From Agilicoccus flavus (GTDB lineage Bacteria > Actinomycetota > Actinomycetes > Actinomycetales > Dermatophilaceae): DNA of 64,000 bases. The notes beneath the pieces were generated by a model. The model was not told where the DNA came from. It did not search any database and was given only the letters and a program-made list of their open reading frames with translations. Shown here piece by piece: positions 9,218 to 18,578 of this stretch (positions are counted from its first letter, which is position 1; every line of letters starts with the position of its first letter). The stretch lies in contig NZ_JACYXE010000001.1 in assembly GCF_014857905.1 (NCBI RefSeq), forward strand, positions 434,001 through 498,000, read 5' to 3'. The position numbers were made by a program, and so were the translations under genes.

Positions 9218-10213
9218 ATGACCGTCATCAGCACACCACACGCCTACGACGAACCGGCGCTGTTCGTCGACCTCAAGCCGGGGTTCGACATCCCGCTCCA
9301 CCTCAAGGTCGAGGGCTTCAACTTCGCGGGCTCGGTGAAGATCAAGGCCGCCGCCGAGATGGTCGAGCGCGCGGAGCGCGAGGGCCTCCTGCACCCCGAC
9401 TCGATCCTCATCGAGTCGAGCTCGGGCAACCTCGGGGTCGCGCTAAGCGTCATCGCCGCCGACCGCGGTTACCCGTTCGTCTGCGTCGTCGACCCGCGGT
9501 GCAACCTCGCGACCCGCCAGCTCATGGAGACCTACGGGGCCCGCGTGCACCAGGTGACCCGGCCCGACCCCGAGAACGGGTTCCTCGGGGCGCGCCTCGA
9601 GCACGTGCGCCGGCTGTGCGACTCCGACCCGCGCTACCTGTGGCTCAACCAGTACGCGAACCCCGGCAACTGGCAGGCGCACCACCGCCGGACCGGGCCC
9701 GAGATCCTGCGCGAGTTCCCGGACCTCGACGTGCTGTTCGTGGGGGCCGGCACGACCGGCACGCTCATGGGTTGCGCCCGCTTCTTCGCCGAGCAGGCCC
9801 GACGGGTGCACGTCGTCGCCGTCGACGTCGTCGGGTCGGTGACGTTCGGCGGGCCCCCGGCCCGGCGCATGATCCCCGGCCTGGGGACCAGCGTGCGGCC
9901 GCCCCAGCTCGACGCGTCGATCATCGACGAGGTCGTCATGGTCGCCGAGCCCGACACCGTGCGCACCTGCCACCGGCTGGCCCGCCGCGGCTTCCTCTTC
10001 GGCGGGTCCACCGGCACCGTCGTCAGCGGCGCGAGCGCCTGGCTCGCCCGGCACGCCGAGCGCGGGGGGGCGCCCCTCACGACGGTCGGCATCGCGCCCG
10101 ACTTCGGCGAGCGCTACCTCGACACCCTCTACCACGCGAACTGGGTCGCCGACATCTACGGCGACGACGTCCTGCCCCCCGAGCCCGGCCACGCCTCGCG
10201 CATCTCGGCGTGA
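9218..10213 (+). CDS. sbnA: 2,3-diaminopropionate biosynthesis protein SbnA (PLP-dependent ACEGA synthase)
   Basis: 331 residues; ATG at 9218 after GGGGGAGA. It belongs to the cysteine synthase-like fold II PLP family. The SbnA family condenses O-phospho-L-serine with L-glutamate to give N-(1-amino-1-carboxy-2-ethyl)-glutamate, the first step to L-Dap. Visible features are the PLP lysine in AGSVKIKAA (Lys41), the substrate loop ESSSGNLGVAL, and the phosphate-binding GAGTTGTLMG. The partner SbnB is encoded at 16968, the last gene of the same operon, which supports the assignment over an ordinary cysteine synthase. Acts in the cytoplasm. Confidence 0.9.
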   Translation: MTVISTPHAYDEPALFVDLKPGFDIPLHLKVEGFNFAGSVKIKAAAEMVERAEREGLLHPDSILIESSSGNLGVALSVIAADRGYPFVCVVDPRCNLATRQLMETYGARVHQVTRPDPENGFLGARLEHVRRLCDSDPRYLWLNQYANPGNWQAHHRRTGPEILREFPDLDVLFVGAGTTGTLMGCARFFAEQARRVHVVAVDVVGSVTFGGPPARRMIPGLGTSVRPPQLDASIIDEVVMVAEPDTVRTCHRLARRGFLFGGSTGTVVSGASAWLARHAERGGAPLTTVGIAPDFGERYLDTLYHANWVADIYGDDVLPPEPGHASRISA

Positions 10214-10250
10214 CCTCGCGACCCGCGCCACCCACGAGGAGACGACACCC

Positions 10251-13223
10251 GTGACGACGACCCCCACCGCCCTCGCCCCGAGGCCGGCGGCGGACCCCAC
10301 CGCTCCCCCGGGGCTCCCCGGGGAGCCCCTCGCGCCGGCGGCCGAGTCGCTCGCCGGACGGCTGGCGGCCGTGCTCGCCGAGGTGCTCGGCGTCGGGGAG
10401 GTCGCACCGGGCAGTCGCTTCTTCGACGACCTCGGGGCCGACTCGATGACGATGGCCCGGTTCTGCGCCAGGGTGCGCAAGGCCGGCGACCTGCCCGCGA
10501 TCGCCATGCGCGACGTCTACGCGGCCGGCACCGTCGCCGACCTGGCCCGGGCGCTGGCGCCCGACGACCCCGCCGAGCCCGCCGGGGCGGGCCAGGGGGG
10601 AACGGGCGGGACGGTCGCCGGGGCCGCGACGGGGACGGTCGCCGAGGCCGCGACGGGGACGGTCGCCGAGGCCGCGACGGGGACGGTCGCCGAGGCCGCG
10701 ACGGGGACGGTCGCCGAGGCCGCGACCGTAACGGTCGCCGAGAGCGCGGCGGGGGTCGTCGCGAAGAACGCGACGGTCTCCGTCGCCCATGACGCGGGCG
10801 CCTGGGCGGTGAACGGGGAGACCGTGCGGGCGCCCGCCCTCGACCCGGCACCGATCCAGCCCCCCGCCGGCGCCACCGCGGGACTCCCCCGGAATCGACC
10901 GATCGCCCGCGCGGTGTGCGGCACGATGCAGCTGTCGTGGCTCGTCGCCTACGGGACGCTCAACCTCTACGTCCTGCTCAGCGGCTTCCAGTGGGTCAGC
11001 GTCGCGTCCACCGTCGCGGACGTCTACGGGCGTGCGCTCGTCGTCGGCTGCGGCATCTTCACGGTGTGGGCGACGCTGCCCATCGCCCTGAAATGGCTGC
11101 TCGTCGGCCGGTGGCGGGTGCGTGAGTTCCCGCTCTGGGGTGGGCGGTACCTGTGCTTCTGGATCGTCAAGACGGCGATCCGCGCCAACCCCCTCGCGCT
11201 CCTGTTCGCCGGGTCACCGCTGACGGTGCTCTACCTGCGGGCCCTCGGCGCGCGGATCGGGCCCGGCGCCGTCGTCCTCACCCGCCACCTGCCCGTCTGC
11301 ACCGACCTGGTCACGCTCGGCGCCGGCGTTGTCGTGCGCCAGGAGGTCCACGTCAACGGCTACCGGGCCCGCGACGGCGTCATCGAGACCGGGCGCATCG
11401 GCCTGGGCGATCGGGCCTACGTCGGCGAGTCCTCGGTGCTCGACATCGGCACGGCGCTGGGCGACGACGCCCAGCTCGGTCACGCGTCGGCGCTCTACAC
11501 CGGTCAGGTCGTCCCGGCCGGGGAGTCGTGGCACGGGACGCCCGCGGTGCCCAGCCCGGTGACGTACCGCCTCGAACCCTCGGCGGAATCCCCCGACGGG
11601 TACGAGACCGACGAACCGGACCGGTTCCGCCGACGGATGGACCGCCGCGACCGGGCGCGCCGGGTCGGCTACAGCCTCGTGCAGGTGGCCACGACGGTCT
11701 TCGTCGGACTGCCCCTGTCCTTCGGCCTCGTCGAGGCGCTCCTGTCGAGGGGGCGGCTCGAGCCCCTGCTCCACCCCGAGCACATGCTCCTCACCGATCG
11801 GTGGATCTACCTCGAGGCGGCTCTGGCCGTGCTCGTCTGGACCCTCGGCCTCATCGCGATCGGCCTGCTCGTCGCGAGGACCCTGCCCCGCCTGCTCGCC
11901 CGCGGTCTGGTCGCCGGGCGCGAGTACCCGCTCTACGGCTGGCACTACGGCAAGCACCGCCTCGTCGCGCGGCTGACGAACATCCCCGGGTTCATGACGC
12001 TCTTCGGCGACGCCTCGGACGCGGTCGGCTACCTCGGCGCGATCGGCTACCGGCTCCGGCCCATCGAGCAGACCGGCTCGAACTTCGGGCAGATGGTCAC
12101 ACACGAGAACCCCTACCTGAGCACGGTCGGACGCGGCACCGTCGTGGCCGACGGCCTGAGGATCCTCAACGTCGACTACGGGCCGAGAACGTTCCGGCTG
12201 CGCGAGGCGCGCATCGGGGCCCGCAACTTCCTCGGCAACCACGTCGTCTACCCCGCCGGCGGGCGCACCGGCGACAACGTGCTCCTCGCGACCAAGGTCG
12301 CGGTGCCCCTCGACGGCCCGGTGCGCGAGAACGTCGGACTGCTCGGCTCACCCGCCTTCGAGATCCCCCGCACCGTGCGCCGCGACACCGCCCTCGGCCT
12401 GCTGACCCGCGCCGAGCTGCGCCGCCGCCTGCGCGCGAAGAGCCGGCACAACCGCGTGACGATGGCGCTCTACCTCGGTGTCCGCGCCCTCCTGCTCTAC
12501 CTGATCCTCCTCGTGGCGGGCCTCGTCCTGGAGTTCTCGCCGGTCCACGGGCCGGTCGTCCTGCCGGCGGCCGCGGCGCTCCTGCTCCTGCTGCCGATCC
12601 CCTTCTGGGTGCTCGTCGAGCGCGTCTACGCCGGGTTGCAACTGCTGACGCCGCAGGGGTGCTCGATCTACGACCGGGCCTTCTGGGGGCACGAGCGCTA
12701 CTGGAAGGGACCTGGTGTCGCGTTCGTCGCCCTCTACAACGGGACCCCGATCAAGGGCGTCCTGTGGCGGCTGCTGGGCGTGCGTGTCGGGCGCGGCCTC
12801 TTCGACGACGGCTGCCTCGTCCCCGAGCGCAGGTTCCTCACCCTCGGCGACGACTGCGTCCTCAACGAGGGCAGCAACCTGCAGTGCCACTCCCAGGAAG
12901 ACGGGGCCTTCAAGTCGGGTCTCACCGCGCTCGGCGATCGCTGCACGGTCGGCGTGGGGGCCCTCGTCCACTACGGCGTGACCGTCGGCGACGACGTGCA
13001 GATCGCCCCCGCCTCGTTCGTCATGAAGGGCGAAGAGGTGCCCACCGGCGCCCGCTGGGGCGGCAACCCGGCCCTGCCCCTCGAACCGGCCGACGCCCAC
13101 GCCGTGCCCTGCTCCTCGGATGGCCGGCCCCCGCGCGGCCTGCCCACCCCGGCGCCCTGCCCCGGTCGACCCTTCGCCATCGGCCACGCCCCGCGCACGA
13201 TCACGCCAGGAGATCCGCGATGA
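10251..13223 (+). CDS. Carrier domain fused to Pls/PosA-type NRPS terminal membrane region
   Basis: 990 residues from GTG 10251 (GAGGAG at 10235-10240). Residues ~25-105 are a carrier domain with the 4'-phosphopantetheine serine in LGADSMTM (Ser65). A repetitive linker (~120-170) follows. The rest alternates membrane helices with soluble blocks: helices near 222-280, 470-545 and 735-795, each followed by a block with left-handed beta-helix character (for example GARIGPGAVV, GDRAYVGESS, GDRCTVGVGALVHYGVTVGDD). This is the three-times-repeated terminal region of epsilon-poly-lysine synthetase-like enzymes (Pls/PosA; NRPS terminal domain of unknown function). The usual N-terminal adenylation domain is absent and sits in the next gene. 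It is likely the membrane-bound condensing or polymerising partner. Its TGA overlaps the next ATG. Confidence 0.8.
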   Translation: MTTTPTALAPRPAADPTAPPGLPGEPLAPAAESLAGRLAAVLAEVLGVGEVAPGSRFFDDLGADSMTMARFCARVRKAGDLPAIAMRDVYAAGTVADLARALAPDDPAEPAGAGQGGTGGTVAGAATGTVAEAATGTVAEAATGTVAEAATGTVAEAATVTVAESAAGVVAKNATVSVAHDAGAWAVNGETVRAPALDPAPIQPPAGATAGLPRNRPIARAVCGTMQLSWLVAYGTLNLYVLLSGFQWVSVASTVADVYGRALVVGCGIFTVWATLPIALKWLLVGRWRVREFPLWGGRYLCFWIVKTAIRANPLALLFAGSPLTVLYLRALGARIGPGAVVLTRHLPVCTDLVTLGAGVVVRQEVHVNGYRARDGVIETGRIGLGDRAYVGESSVLDIGTALGDDAQLGHASALYTGQVVPAGESWHGTPAVPSPVTYRLEPSAESPDGYETDEPDRFRRRMDRRDRARRVGYSLVQVATTVFVGLPLSFGLVEALLSRGRLEPLLHPEHMLLTDRWIYLEAALAVLVWTLGLIAIGLLVARTLPRLLARGLVAGREYPLYGWHYGKHRLVARLTNIPGFMTLFGDASDAVGYLGAIGYRLRPIEQTGSNFGQMVTHENPYLSTVGRGTVVADGLRILNVDYGPRTFRLREARIGARNFLGNHVVYPAGGRTGDNVLLATKVAVPLDGPVRENVGLLGSPAFEIPRTVRRDTALGLLTRAELRRRLRAKSRHNRVTMALYLGVRALLLYLILLVAGLVLEFSPVHGPVVLPAAAALLLLLPIPFWVLVERVYAGLQLLTPQGCSIYDRAFWGHERYWKGPGVAFVALYNGTPIKGVLWRLLGVRVGRGLFDDGCLVPERRFLTLGDDCVLNEGSNLQCHSQEDGAFKSGLTALGDRCTVGVGALVHYGVTVGDDVQIAPASFVMKGEEVPTGARWGGNPALPLEPADAHAVPCSSDGRPPRGLPTPAPCPGRPFAIGHAPRTITPGDPR
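10608..10751 (+). repeat. 24-bp in-frame tandem repeat, octapeptide GTVAEAAT
   Basis: Inside the linker of the Pls-like gene. A 24-bp unit encoding GTVAEAAT occurs four times in near-perfect tandem, with one diverged copy before (GTVAGAAT) and two after. The unit length is a multiple of three, so copy-number change would lengthen the linker between the carrier domain and the membrane region without breaking the frame. Confidence 0.9.
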
Positions 13224-15919
13224 CGACCCTGCCCCGCTGGACCACGTCGCCCCCGACCGCCGGCCACCCCCACGTGGCCGAGATCGACCATCCCCTGGCC
13301 GAGGGGCTGGCGGCCGCGATGACGCGGGCGGCGGTCGATCTCGGGGCGCCCGCGCCGGTCCTGCTCCTCGCGGCCCACGCGAAGGTGCTGGCGGTGCTCA
13401 CCGGCGAGGCGAACGTCACGGCCGGCCTCGCCCTCGGCGACCGCCTGCTCACGTGCAGCGTCGAGGTCGGCGGGTCCTGGCGTGAGCTCGTCGCCGAGGC
13501 CGCCCGATCCCTCGCCGCCGGGTCGCCGAGCGTCGCGGCGGTCGAGACGGTCGCGCAGGTCGACGGGGCGGCGGCGGCCCTCCCGGTGGGCCTGCCGCCG
13601 AGCGTGCAGCTGCGCGTGACGGCGTCGCTCGGGATCGCACCGACGCTACGGGTGGCCTATCGCGGGGAGTCCGTCGACGACGAGTACGCCCGCCGACTGG
13701 CCGGCTACCACGCGACCGCGCTGGCCCAGCTCGCCGCCGACCCCGACGCACCGCTCGACGCGGCGGGTCTGGTCGGCGCCCGCGAGATCCGCCACCAGCT
13801 CGAACGGTTCGCGGGTCCGGCCCGCGACCTGCCGCCGCGCCGGGTGCACGAACTCGTCGCGGACCGGGCGCGGGAGCACCCGGACCGCGTCGCGGCGACG
13901 CAGGGGTCGCGCGAGTGGACGTACGCGCAGCTCCAGCGCCGGGCCGACGCAGCAGGGAGGCACCTCCTCGGGGACGGCGCCGCCGGCCTTGAGCCCGAGT
14001 CGCAGCCCGGGCGTCAGGCCGGGCCGCAGGCCGTGCTGCGGGCCGGGCTGCAGGCCGAGGACGTCGTCGCCGTCATCACCGAGCGCAACCTCGAGTGGCT
14101 CGCCGCCGTCCTCGCGATCCTCGGGGCCGGCGGCGCCTACCTGCCCGTCGACCCCGCGTTCCCCGCCGACCGGATCGCCCGCGTGCTGCGCCGCGCGGGG
14201 TGCCGGCACGTGCTGACCCAGGGCGCGAGCCGCGGGAGCCTGGACGCGGCCGTGGGCCTCCTGGCCGAGGGCGAACGCCCCCGGATCCACGACCTCGACC
14301 GTGTTCTCGCGGGTGCCGACGACGCGGGTGTCGGCGCGGGTGCGGGCGAGGCGGACGCGGCCGAGCACGCGGGGGCCGAGACGGCCGGGACCGAGGGCGG
14401 GCTCGGGGTCGAGGTCGGCCCGGAGCGCCTCGCCTACCTCTACTTCACCTCCGGCTCGACGGGCGAGCCCAAGGGCGCGATGTGCGAGCACGCGGGCCTG
14501 CTCAACCACGTCCTGGCCAAGATCGACGACCTCGGCATCGGCCCGGGAGACACGGTCGCGCAGACCGCGCCGCAGTGCTTCGACATCTCCCTGTGGCAGC
14601 TCCTCGCCGGGCTCGTCGTCGGCGGGCGCACCCTCATCGTCGAGCAGGAGGCGATCCTCGACGTCGAGCGCTTCGTCGACACGATCGACGCCGAGGGCGT
14701 GAGCGTGCTGCAGGTCGTGCCGTCCTACCTCGAGGCGGTGCTCACCTACCTCGAGACCAGCGGACGAACCCTGCCCGCCCTGCGGTGCGTCTCGGTCACC
14801 GGCGAGGCGCTCAAGGCCGAGCTCGCCCGGCGCTGGTTTGAGACCGGGCCGGCGACGCGGCTCGTCAACGCCTACGGCCTCACCGAGACCTCCGACGACA
14901 CGAACCACGAGGTCATGGACGAGGCACCGGTCGGCGGCCGCGTGCCGCTCGGGCCGCCGATCCCCAACGTGCGCGTCTACGTCGTCGACGAGCGGCTCGT
15001 GCCGGTCCCCCTCGGCGCGCCCGGCGAGATCGTCTTCGCCGGGGTGTGCGTCGGCCGCGGCTACGTCAACGACCCCGAACGCACCGCCGGCGCCTACCTC
15101 GTCGACCCCTTCCACCCGGGCGACCGGCTCTACCGCGGCGGCGACATCGGCCGCTGGACGCCGGAGGGCAAGCTCGACTTCCTCGGCCGGCGCGACCACC
15201 AGGTCAAGGTCTCGGGCTTCCGCATCGAGATCGGGGAGGTGGAGGACGCGCTCGTGCGGGCGCCGGGGGTGCGGGACGCCGCCGTCGTCGTCACCGACCT
15301 GCCGGGCCGCGCCCGCCGGCTCGTGGGCTTCTACGCCGCCGACGCGGCGCTGCCCGCCGAGGAGCTGCGTGCGCTCATGGGCTCGCGGTTGCCGTCGTAC
15401 ATGGTGCCGCGCACCCTGCATCACCGCGCGGCCCTGCCGCTGACCGCCAACGGCAAGATCGACCGCGCCGCGCTCCTCGCTCTCGCCACCGCGCTCGACG
15501 ACCCTTCGGCCGGGGGTGACGCGCCGGCCGGTGCCGGGTCGACCGTTCCCGCGAGCCCGACGGAGGCGCGGATCGCGGCGGCCTGGGCCGGCGTGCTCGG
15601 CCTGCCGGTCGCCGAGATCGGGCGGCGCGACCACTTCTTCGACCGCGGCGGCACGTCGCTGGCGGCCGTCAAGCTCGCCATCGCCCTCGACCGGGCGGTG
15701 ACGGTGCGCGACCTGCTCGCCCATCCCGTCCTCGCCGACCTCGCCGCCGTGGTCGACGACCGCGCGGGAGCGACGCGACGGACCACCGCACGGGCGACCG
15801 GCGGGGGACCGACCGGGCCGCCCGCCCGGCCGCCGCCGCGATGGCGGCCCGTGAGGACCACGTCATCCCCCACGTCATCCCCCGACCGACGCCGGACGAA
15901 CGAGGAGTCAGCCCCATGA
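13220..15919 (+). CDS. NRPS adenylation-carrier protein with truncated condensation-like N-terminus
   Basis: 899 residues, start overlapping the previous stop (ATGA). Residues 1-195 resemble only the C-terminal lobe of a condensation domain; no HHxxxDG motif is present. The adenylation domain (~200-760) shows YFTSGSTGEPKGA (A3), QCFDISLWQ (A4, with the Asp that binds an alpha-amino group), NAYGLTETSDDT (A5), YRGGDIGRW (A7) and LTANGKIDRAAL (A10). A carrier domain ends it, with FDRGGTSL (phosphopantetheine serine near 813). It probably activates an alpha-amino acid; Dap or hydroxy-Dap is expected from the flanking sbnA and sbnB genes (inference). A Gly/Ala/Glu-rich insert lies near residues 255-275 and 370-400. 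Confidence 0.85.
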   Translation: MTTLPRWTTSPPTAGHPHVAEIDHPLAEGLAAAMTRAAVDLGAPAPVLLLAAHAKVLAVLTGEANVTAGLALGDRLLTCSVEVGGSWRELVAEAARSLAAGSPSVAAVETVAQVDGAAAALPVGLPPSVQLRVTASLGIAPTLRVAYRGESVDDEYARRLAGYHATALAQLAADPDAPLDAAGLVGAREIRHQLERFAGPARDLPPRRVHELVADRAREHPDRVAATQGSREWTYAQLQRRADAAGRHLLGDGAAGLEPESQPGRQAGPQAVLRAGLQAEDVVAVITERNLEWLAAVLAILGAGGAYLPVDPAFPADRIARVLRRAGCRHVLTQGASRGSLDAAVGLLAEGERPRIHDLDRVLAGADDAGVGAGAGEADAAEHAGAETAGTEGGLGVEVGPERLAYLYFTSGSTGEPKGAMCEHAGLLNHVLAKIDDLGIGPGDTVAQTAPQCFDISLWQLLAGLVVGGRTLIVEQEAILDVERFVDTIDAEGVSVLQVVPSYLEAVLTYLETSGRTLPALRCVSVTGEALKAELARRWFETGPATRLVNAYGLTETSDDTNHEVMDEAPVGGRVPLGPPIPNVRVYVVDERLVPVPLGAPGEIVFAGVCVGRGYVNDPERTAGAYLVDPFHPGDRLYRGGDIGRWTPEGKLDFLGRRDHQVKVSGFRIEIGEVEDALVRAPGVRDAAVVVTDLPGRARRLVGFYAADAALPAEELRALMGSRLPSYMVPRTLHHRAALPLTANGKIDRAALLALATALDDPSAGGDAPAGAGSTVPASPTEARIAAAWAGVLGLPVAEIGRRDHFFDRGGTSLAAVKLAIALDRAVTVRDLLAHPVLADLAAVVDDRAGATRRTTARATGGGPTGPPARPPPRWRPVRTTSSPTSSPDRRRTNEESAP

Positions 15920-16971
15920 CCACCACCACGGACGCATCCCTCCTGGAGGACATCGACCTGCGGCCGGACGCGCCGCCGCTGCTGCGGGTCACCGGCGGAG
16001 CCGACGCCGCCGCGTGGGCGGGTCGCCATCGCGACGCGGTCCGCGCGGCCGTCGGGCGCCACGGCGCCCTGCTCGTCCGCGGGCTGGGCCTGGCCGACCC
16101 CGCGCAGGCCACGGCGGTCTTCACGGCGCTGGGCTCGGGGCTCATGACCGAGCGGGAGGCGTTCGCGGCCCGCACCGCCCACGACGACGGGGTCTACTCG
16201 TCGTCGGCGTGGCCGGCGGCGCAACCGATGTGCATGCACCACGAGCTTAGCTACGCGCGGCGGCCACCGGGCACGATGCTCTTCGCGTGCCTGCAGGCGC
16301 CGACCGAGGGTGGCGCGACGACGATCGCGGACGCCGCCGACGTGCTCGACGCGCTGCCGGCCGACCTCGTCGACCGCGCCGAGGCGACCGGCTGGATGCT
16401 CGTCCGGCGCTACAACGAGGACATCGGGGCGACCGTCGGCGACGCCTTCGGCACCGACGACCCCGCGCAGATCGACGCCTACTGCCGCGCGAACGACATC
16501 GAATCCGTCTGGGAGGCGGACGGTTCGCTCGTCACCCGGCAGCGGCGACCCGCGATCGTCACGCACCCGGTGACGGGCCGGCGCTGCTGGTTCAACCAGG
16601 TGGCCTTCCTCAGCGAGTGGACGCTCGATCCCGACGTCCGCGAGTTCCTCCTCGACTGCTACGGACCCCAGGGGCTGCCGTTCACGACGTGCTTCGGCGA
16701 CGGTGAGCCGATCGGCCCCGACGTCGTCGCCCTCCTCGCCGACGTCTACGACGCGCACACGCGGCGCGAGCCGTGGCAGTCCGGCGACCTCCTCGTCGTC
16801 GACAACCTCGCGACGGCCCACGCGCGTGAGCCGTACTCCGGGCCGCGGGAGGTCCTCGTCGCGATGACCGACGAGATGAGCCGTCCCGGCGAGGCGCCGC
16901 GAGGCGCATCCGGGGCCGACGAGAGCGCCCCGACCCCGACCGGCACGACGAACGAGACGAGCGGACGATGA
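15916..16971 (+). CDS. TauD/SyrP-like Fe(II)/2-oxoglutarate-dependent oxygenase
   Basis: 351 residues, ATGA overlap at both ends. A cupin-fold dioxygenase of the TauD/TfdA/SyrP group: the iron triad is visible as His-x-Glu in MCMHHELSY (~107-109) and the distal His in DNLATAHARE (~301), with the 2-oxoglutarate arginine in GPREVLVAM. SyrP-like members hydroxylate carrier-bound amino acids. In the operon it sits between the A-carrier protein and SbnB, so hydroxylation of Dap, free or carrier-bound, is the simplest role (inference). The last ~20 residues are low-complexity. Confidence 0.85.
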   Translation: MTTTTDASLLEDIDLRPDAPPLLRVTGGADAAAWAGRHRDAVRAAVGRHGALLVRGLGLADPAQATAVFTALGSGLMTEREAFAARTAHDDGVYSSSAWPAAQPMCMHHELSYARRPPGTMLFACLQAPTEGGATTIADAADVLDALPADLVDRAEATGWMLVRRYNEDIGATVGDAFGTDDPAQIDAYCRANDIESVWEADGSLVTRQRRPAIVTHPVTGRRCWFNQVAFLSEWTLDPDVREFLLDCYGPQGLPFTTCFGDGEPIGPDVVALLADVYDAHTRREPWQSGDLLVVDNLATAHAREPYSGPREVLVAMTDEMSRPGEAPRGASGADESAPTPTGTTNETSGR

Positions 16972-18125
16972 CGACAGAGACGAGAACGCACACGACGAGC
17001 ACGACGGACACGCGAACGCCCTCCGCCGGGCCTTCGGCGGCGCCCCCGAACGGGCGCACGCCCACGGCCGCGTCGACCCACGACGGGCCCGTTCCGACCG
17101 GTCAGGACTACCCCCCGCGGTTCGCGCTCATCGGGGGCGGGCAGGTCGAGGCGGCCCTGCGGGGCCGGGCGGCCGAGGTCCTCGACCTCGTGGAAGAGAC
17201 CTATCGCGTCCACGGCGGCGGCGACACGGTCAACCCGCCGTCCTACTTCCTGCGCTTCCCCGACCGCCCGCTCTCCCGGATCATCGCGCTGCCCGCCTCG
17301 CTCGGGGGGCGCTTCGGGGTCGACGGGCTCAAGTGGGTGTCGAGCTTCCCGGGCAACATCGAGTACGGCCTGCCGCGGGCGTCGGCGCTGCTGCTGCTCA
17401 ACGACCACGACACCGGCTACCCCTTCGCCTGCCTCGAGGGCTCGATCATCAGCGCGACGCGCACGGCGGCCTCCGCGGCGCTCGGCGCCGACCGCCTCAG
17501 CCGGGGCCGCCCGCGGCCGCGCCGGGTGGGTTTCGTCGGGGCCGGCCTCATCGCCCGCTACATCCACACCTACCTCGCGGCCACGGGATGGGAGTTCGAC
17601 GAGGTCGGGATCTACGACCCGGACCCCGATAGCGCCCACGGGCTCGCGGGCTCGCTGACGCGCTCGTCCCAGACCCCGGTCGTCGTGCACGACGACATCG
17701 AGTCGGTCATCCGCGGCAGTGATCTCGTCGTCTTCGCAACGGTGGCGGCCCGCCCGCACGTCACCGACGAGTCGTGGTTCGACCACCACCCGGTCGTGCT
17801 GCACGTCTCGCTGCGGGACCTGACCCCCGAGATCCTGCTCGGCGCGGTCAACGTCGTCGACGACGTCGACCACTGCCTCAAGGCCGACACGTCGCCGCAC
17901 CTCGTCGAGCAGCTCACCGGCAGCCGCGACTTCATCGCCGGCACGCTCGACGACGTCATGGCGGGGCGGGCCGAGATCCCGCCGGATCGCACCGTCGTCT
18001 TCTCGCCCTTCGGGCTCGGCGTCCTTGACCTCGCGGTCGGATTGTTCGTCTACGAGGCCGTGGCCCGCGCCGGCGAGCTGAACGTCGTCGACGGCTTCTT
18101 CCACGACCTCGCCCGGCACGGGTGA
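16968..18125 (+). CDS. sbnB: 2,3-diaminopropionate biosynthesis protein SbnB (ornithine cyclodeaminase family)
   Basis: 385 residues; the first ~40 are a Thr/Pro-rich extension ahead of the fold. The SbnB family oxidatively cleaves the SbnA product to L-Dap and 2-oxoglutarate with NAD. Visible features: GGDTVNPPSYFLRFP, the substrate region LKWVSSFPGNIEYGLPRASA, the Rossmann motif VGFVGAGLIARYIHTYL and the nucleotide-distal HVSLRDL. The start overlaps the oxygenase stop (ATGA). It completes the Dap supply pathway and closes the five-gene operon. Confidence 0.9.
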   Translation: MTTETRTHTTSTTDTRTPSAGPSAAPPNGRTPTAASTHDGPVPTGQDYPPRFALIGGGQVEAALRGRAAEVLDLVEETYRVHGGGDTVNPPSYFLRFPDRPLSRIIALPASLGGRFGVDGLKWVSSFPGNIEYGLPRASALLLLNDHDTGYPFACLEGSIISATRTAASAALGADRLSRGRPRPRRVGFVGAGLIARYIHTYLAATGWEFDEVGIYDPDPDSAHGLAGSLTRSSQTPVVVHDDIESVIRGSDLVVFATVAARPHVTDESWFDHHPVVLHVSLRDLTPEILLGAVNVVDDVDHCLKADTSPHLVEQLTGSRDFIAGTLDDVMAGRAEIPPDRTVVFSPFGLGVLDLAVGLFVYEAVARAGELNVVDGFFHDLARHG

Positions 18126-18405
18126 CGAGGCCGAGGACTCACGCCGTCGCCCCGGTCGTCGGCGGCGGCCACCGCCGGACGGCCCGCCGGGACCGAGGGG
18201 GCCGCTCCCCAAGTGGGCGCGGCCATTGCCCGAGCGAGCACGAGGCCGGGCAGCCACCAGGGCGCCGCCGGGCAGCGGCCGGGGCGCCGTCCCGGCGGCG
18301 GTGACCACGACGACACCGACCGTGGGCAGCACGATCGTCCCCAGGTAGGACCGGGGTGGGCGGAGTTGTCGTCGTCGACGTGCGTCGCGCCCCGGACGAA
18401 CAACT

Positions 18406-18421
18406 CTGACCGTACGGTCAG
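18406..18421. promoter_or_regulatory. Perfect 16-bp palindrome CTGACCGTACGGTCAG, TetR-operator-like
   Basis: The core TGACCGTACGGTCA is the kind of dyad recognised by TetR/AcrR regulators in actinobacteria. No TetR gene is adjacent, so it is an orphan site or the operator of a distant regulator. Confidence 0.45.
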
Positions 18422-18578
18422 GAATGAGATGGACGACCGCGCCATCACCACCTCCGTGCCCTCGGCCGGCCTGCCGGCGGCGCAGGTCGCGACCCTGCGG
18501 CCCCGAACCCGAGCGGGGACGACGCGAGCCGGCCGTCGCCGGCCCGCCGTACGTCGGGTCGGACCGACGCGCATCAGC

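Noticed and set aside
10608-10751. CRISPR-like array
   Set aside because: The repeats are contiguous, in-frame coding units with no spacers.
11153-15919. A 1588-codon frame spanning the Pls-like and A-carrier genes
   Set aside because: Only its last 899 codons are the real A-carrier protein; the first part is a shadow of the Pls-like gene.
9218-18125. Staphyloferrin B-like siderophore cluster because of SbnA/SbnB
   Set aside because: No NIS synthetases, citrate synthase-like gene or siderophore transporter are present; SbnA/B only indicate Dap supply.
9218-18125. Dapdiamide-type cluster
   Set aside because: Shares Dap synthesis, an A-carrier protein and an oxygenase, but no ATP-grasp ligase or fumaroyl-activating enzyme, and has the Pls-like membrane protein instead.
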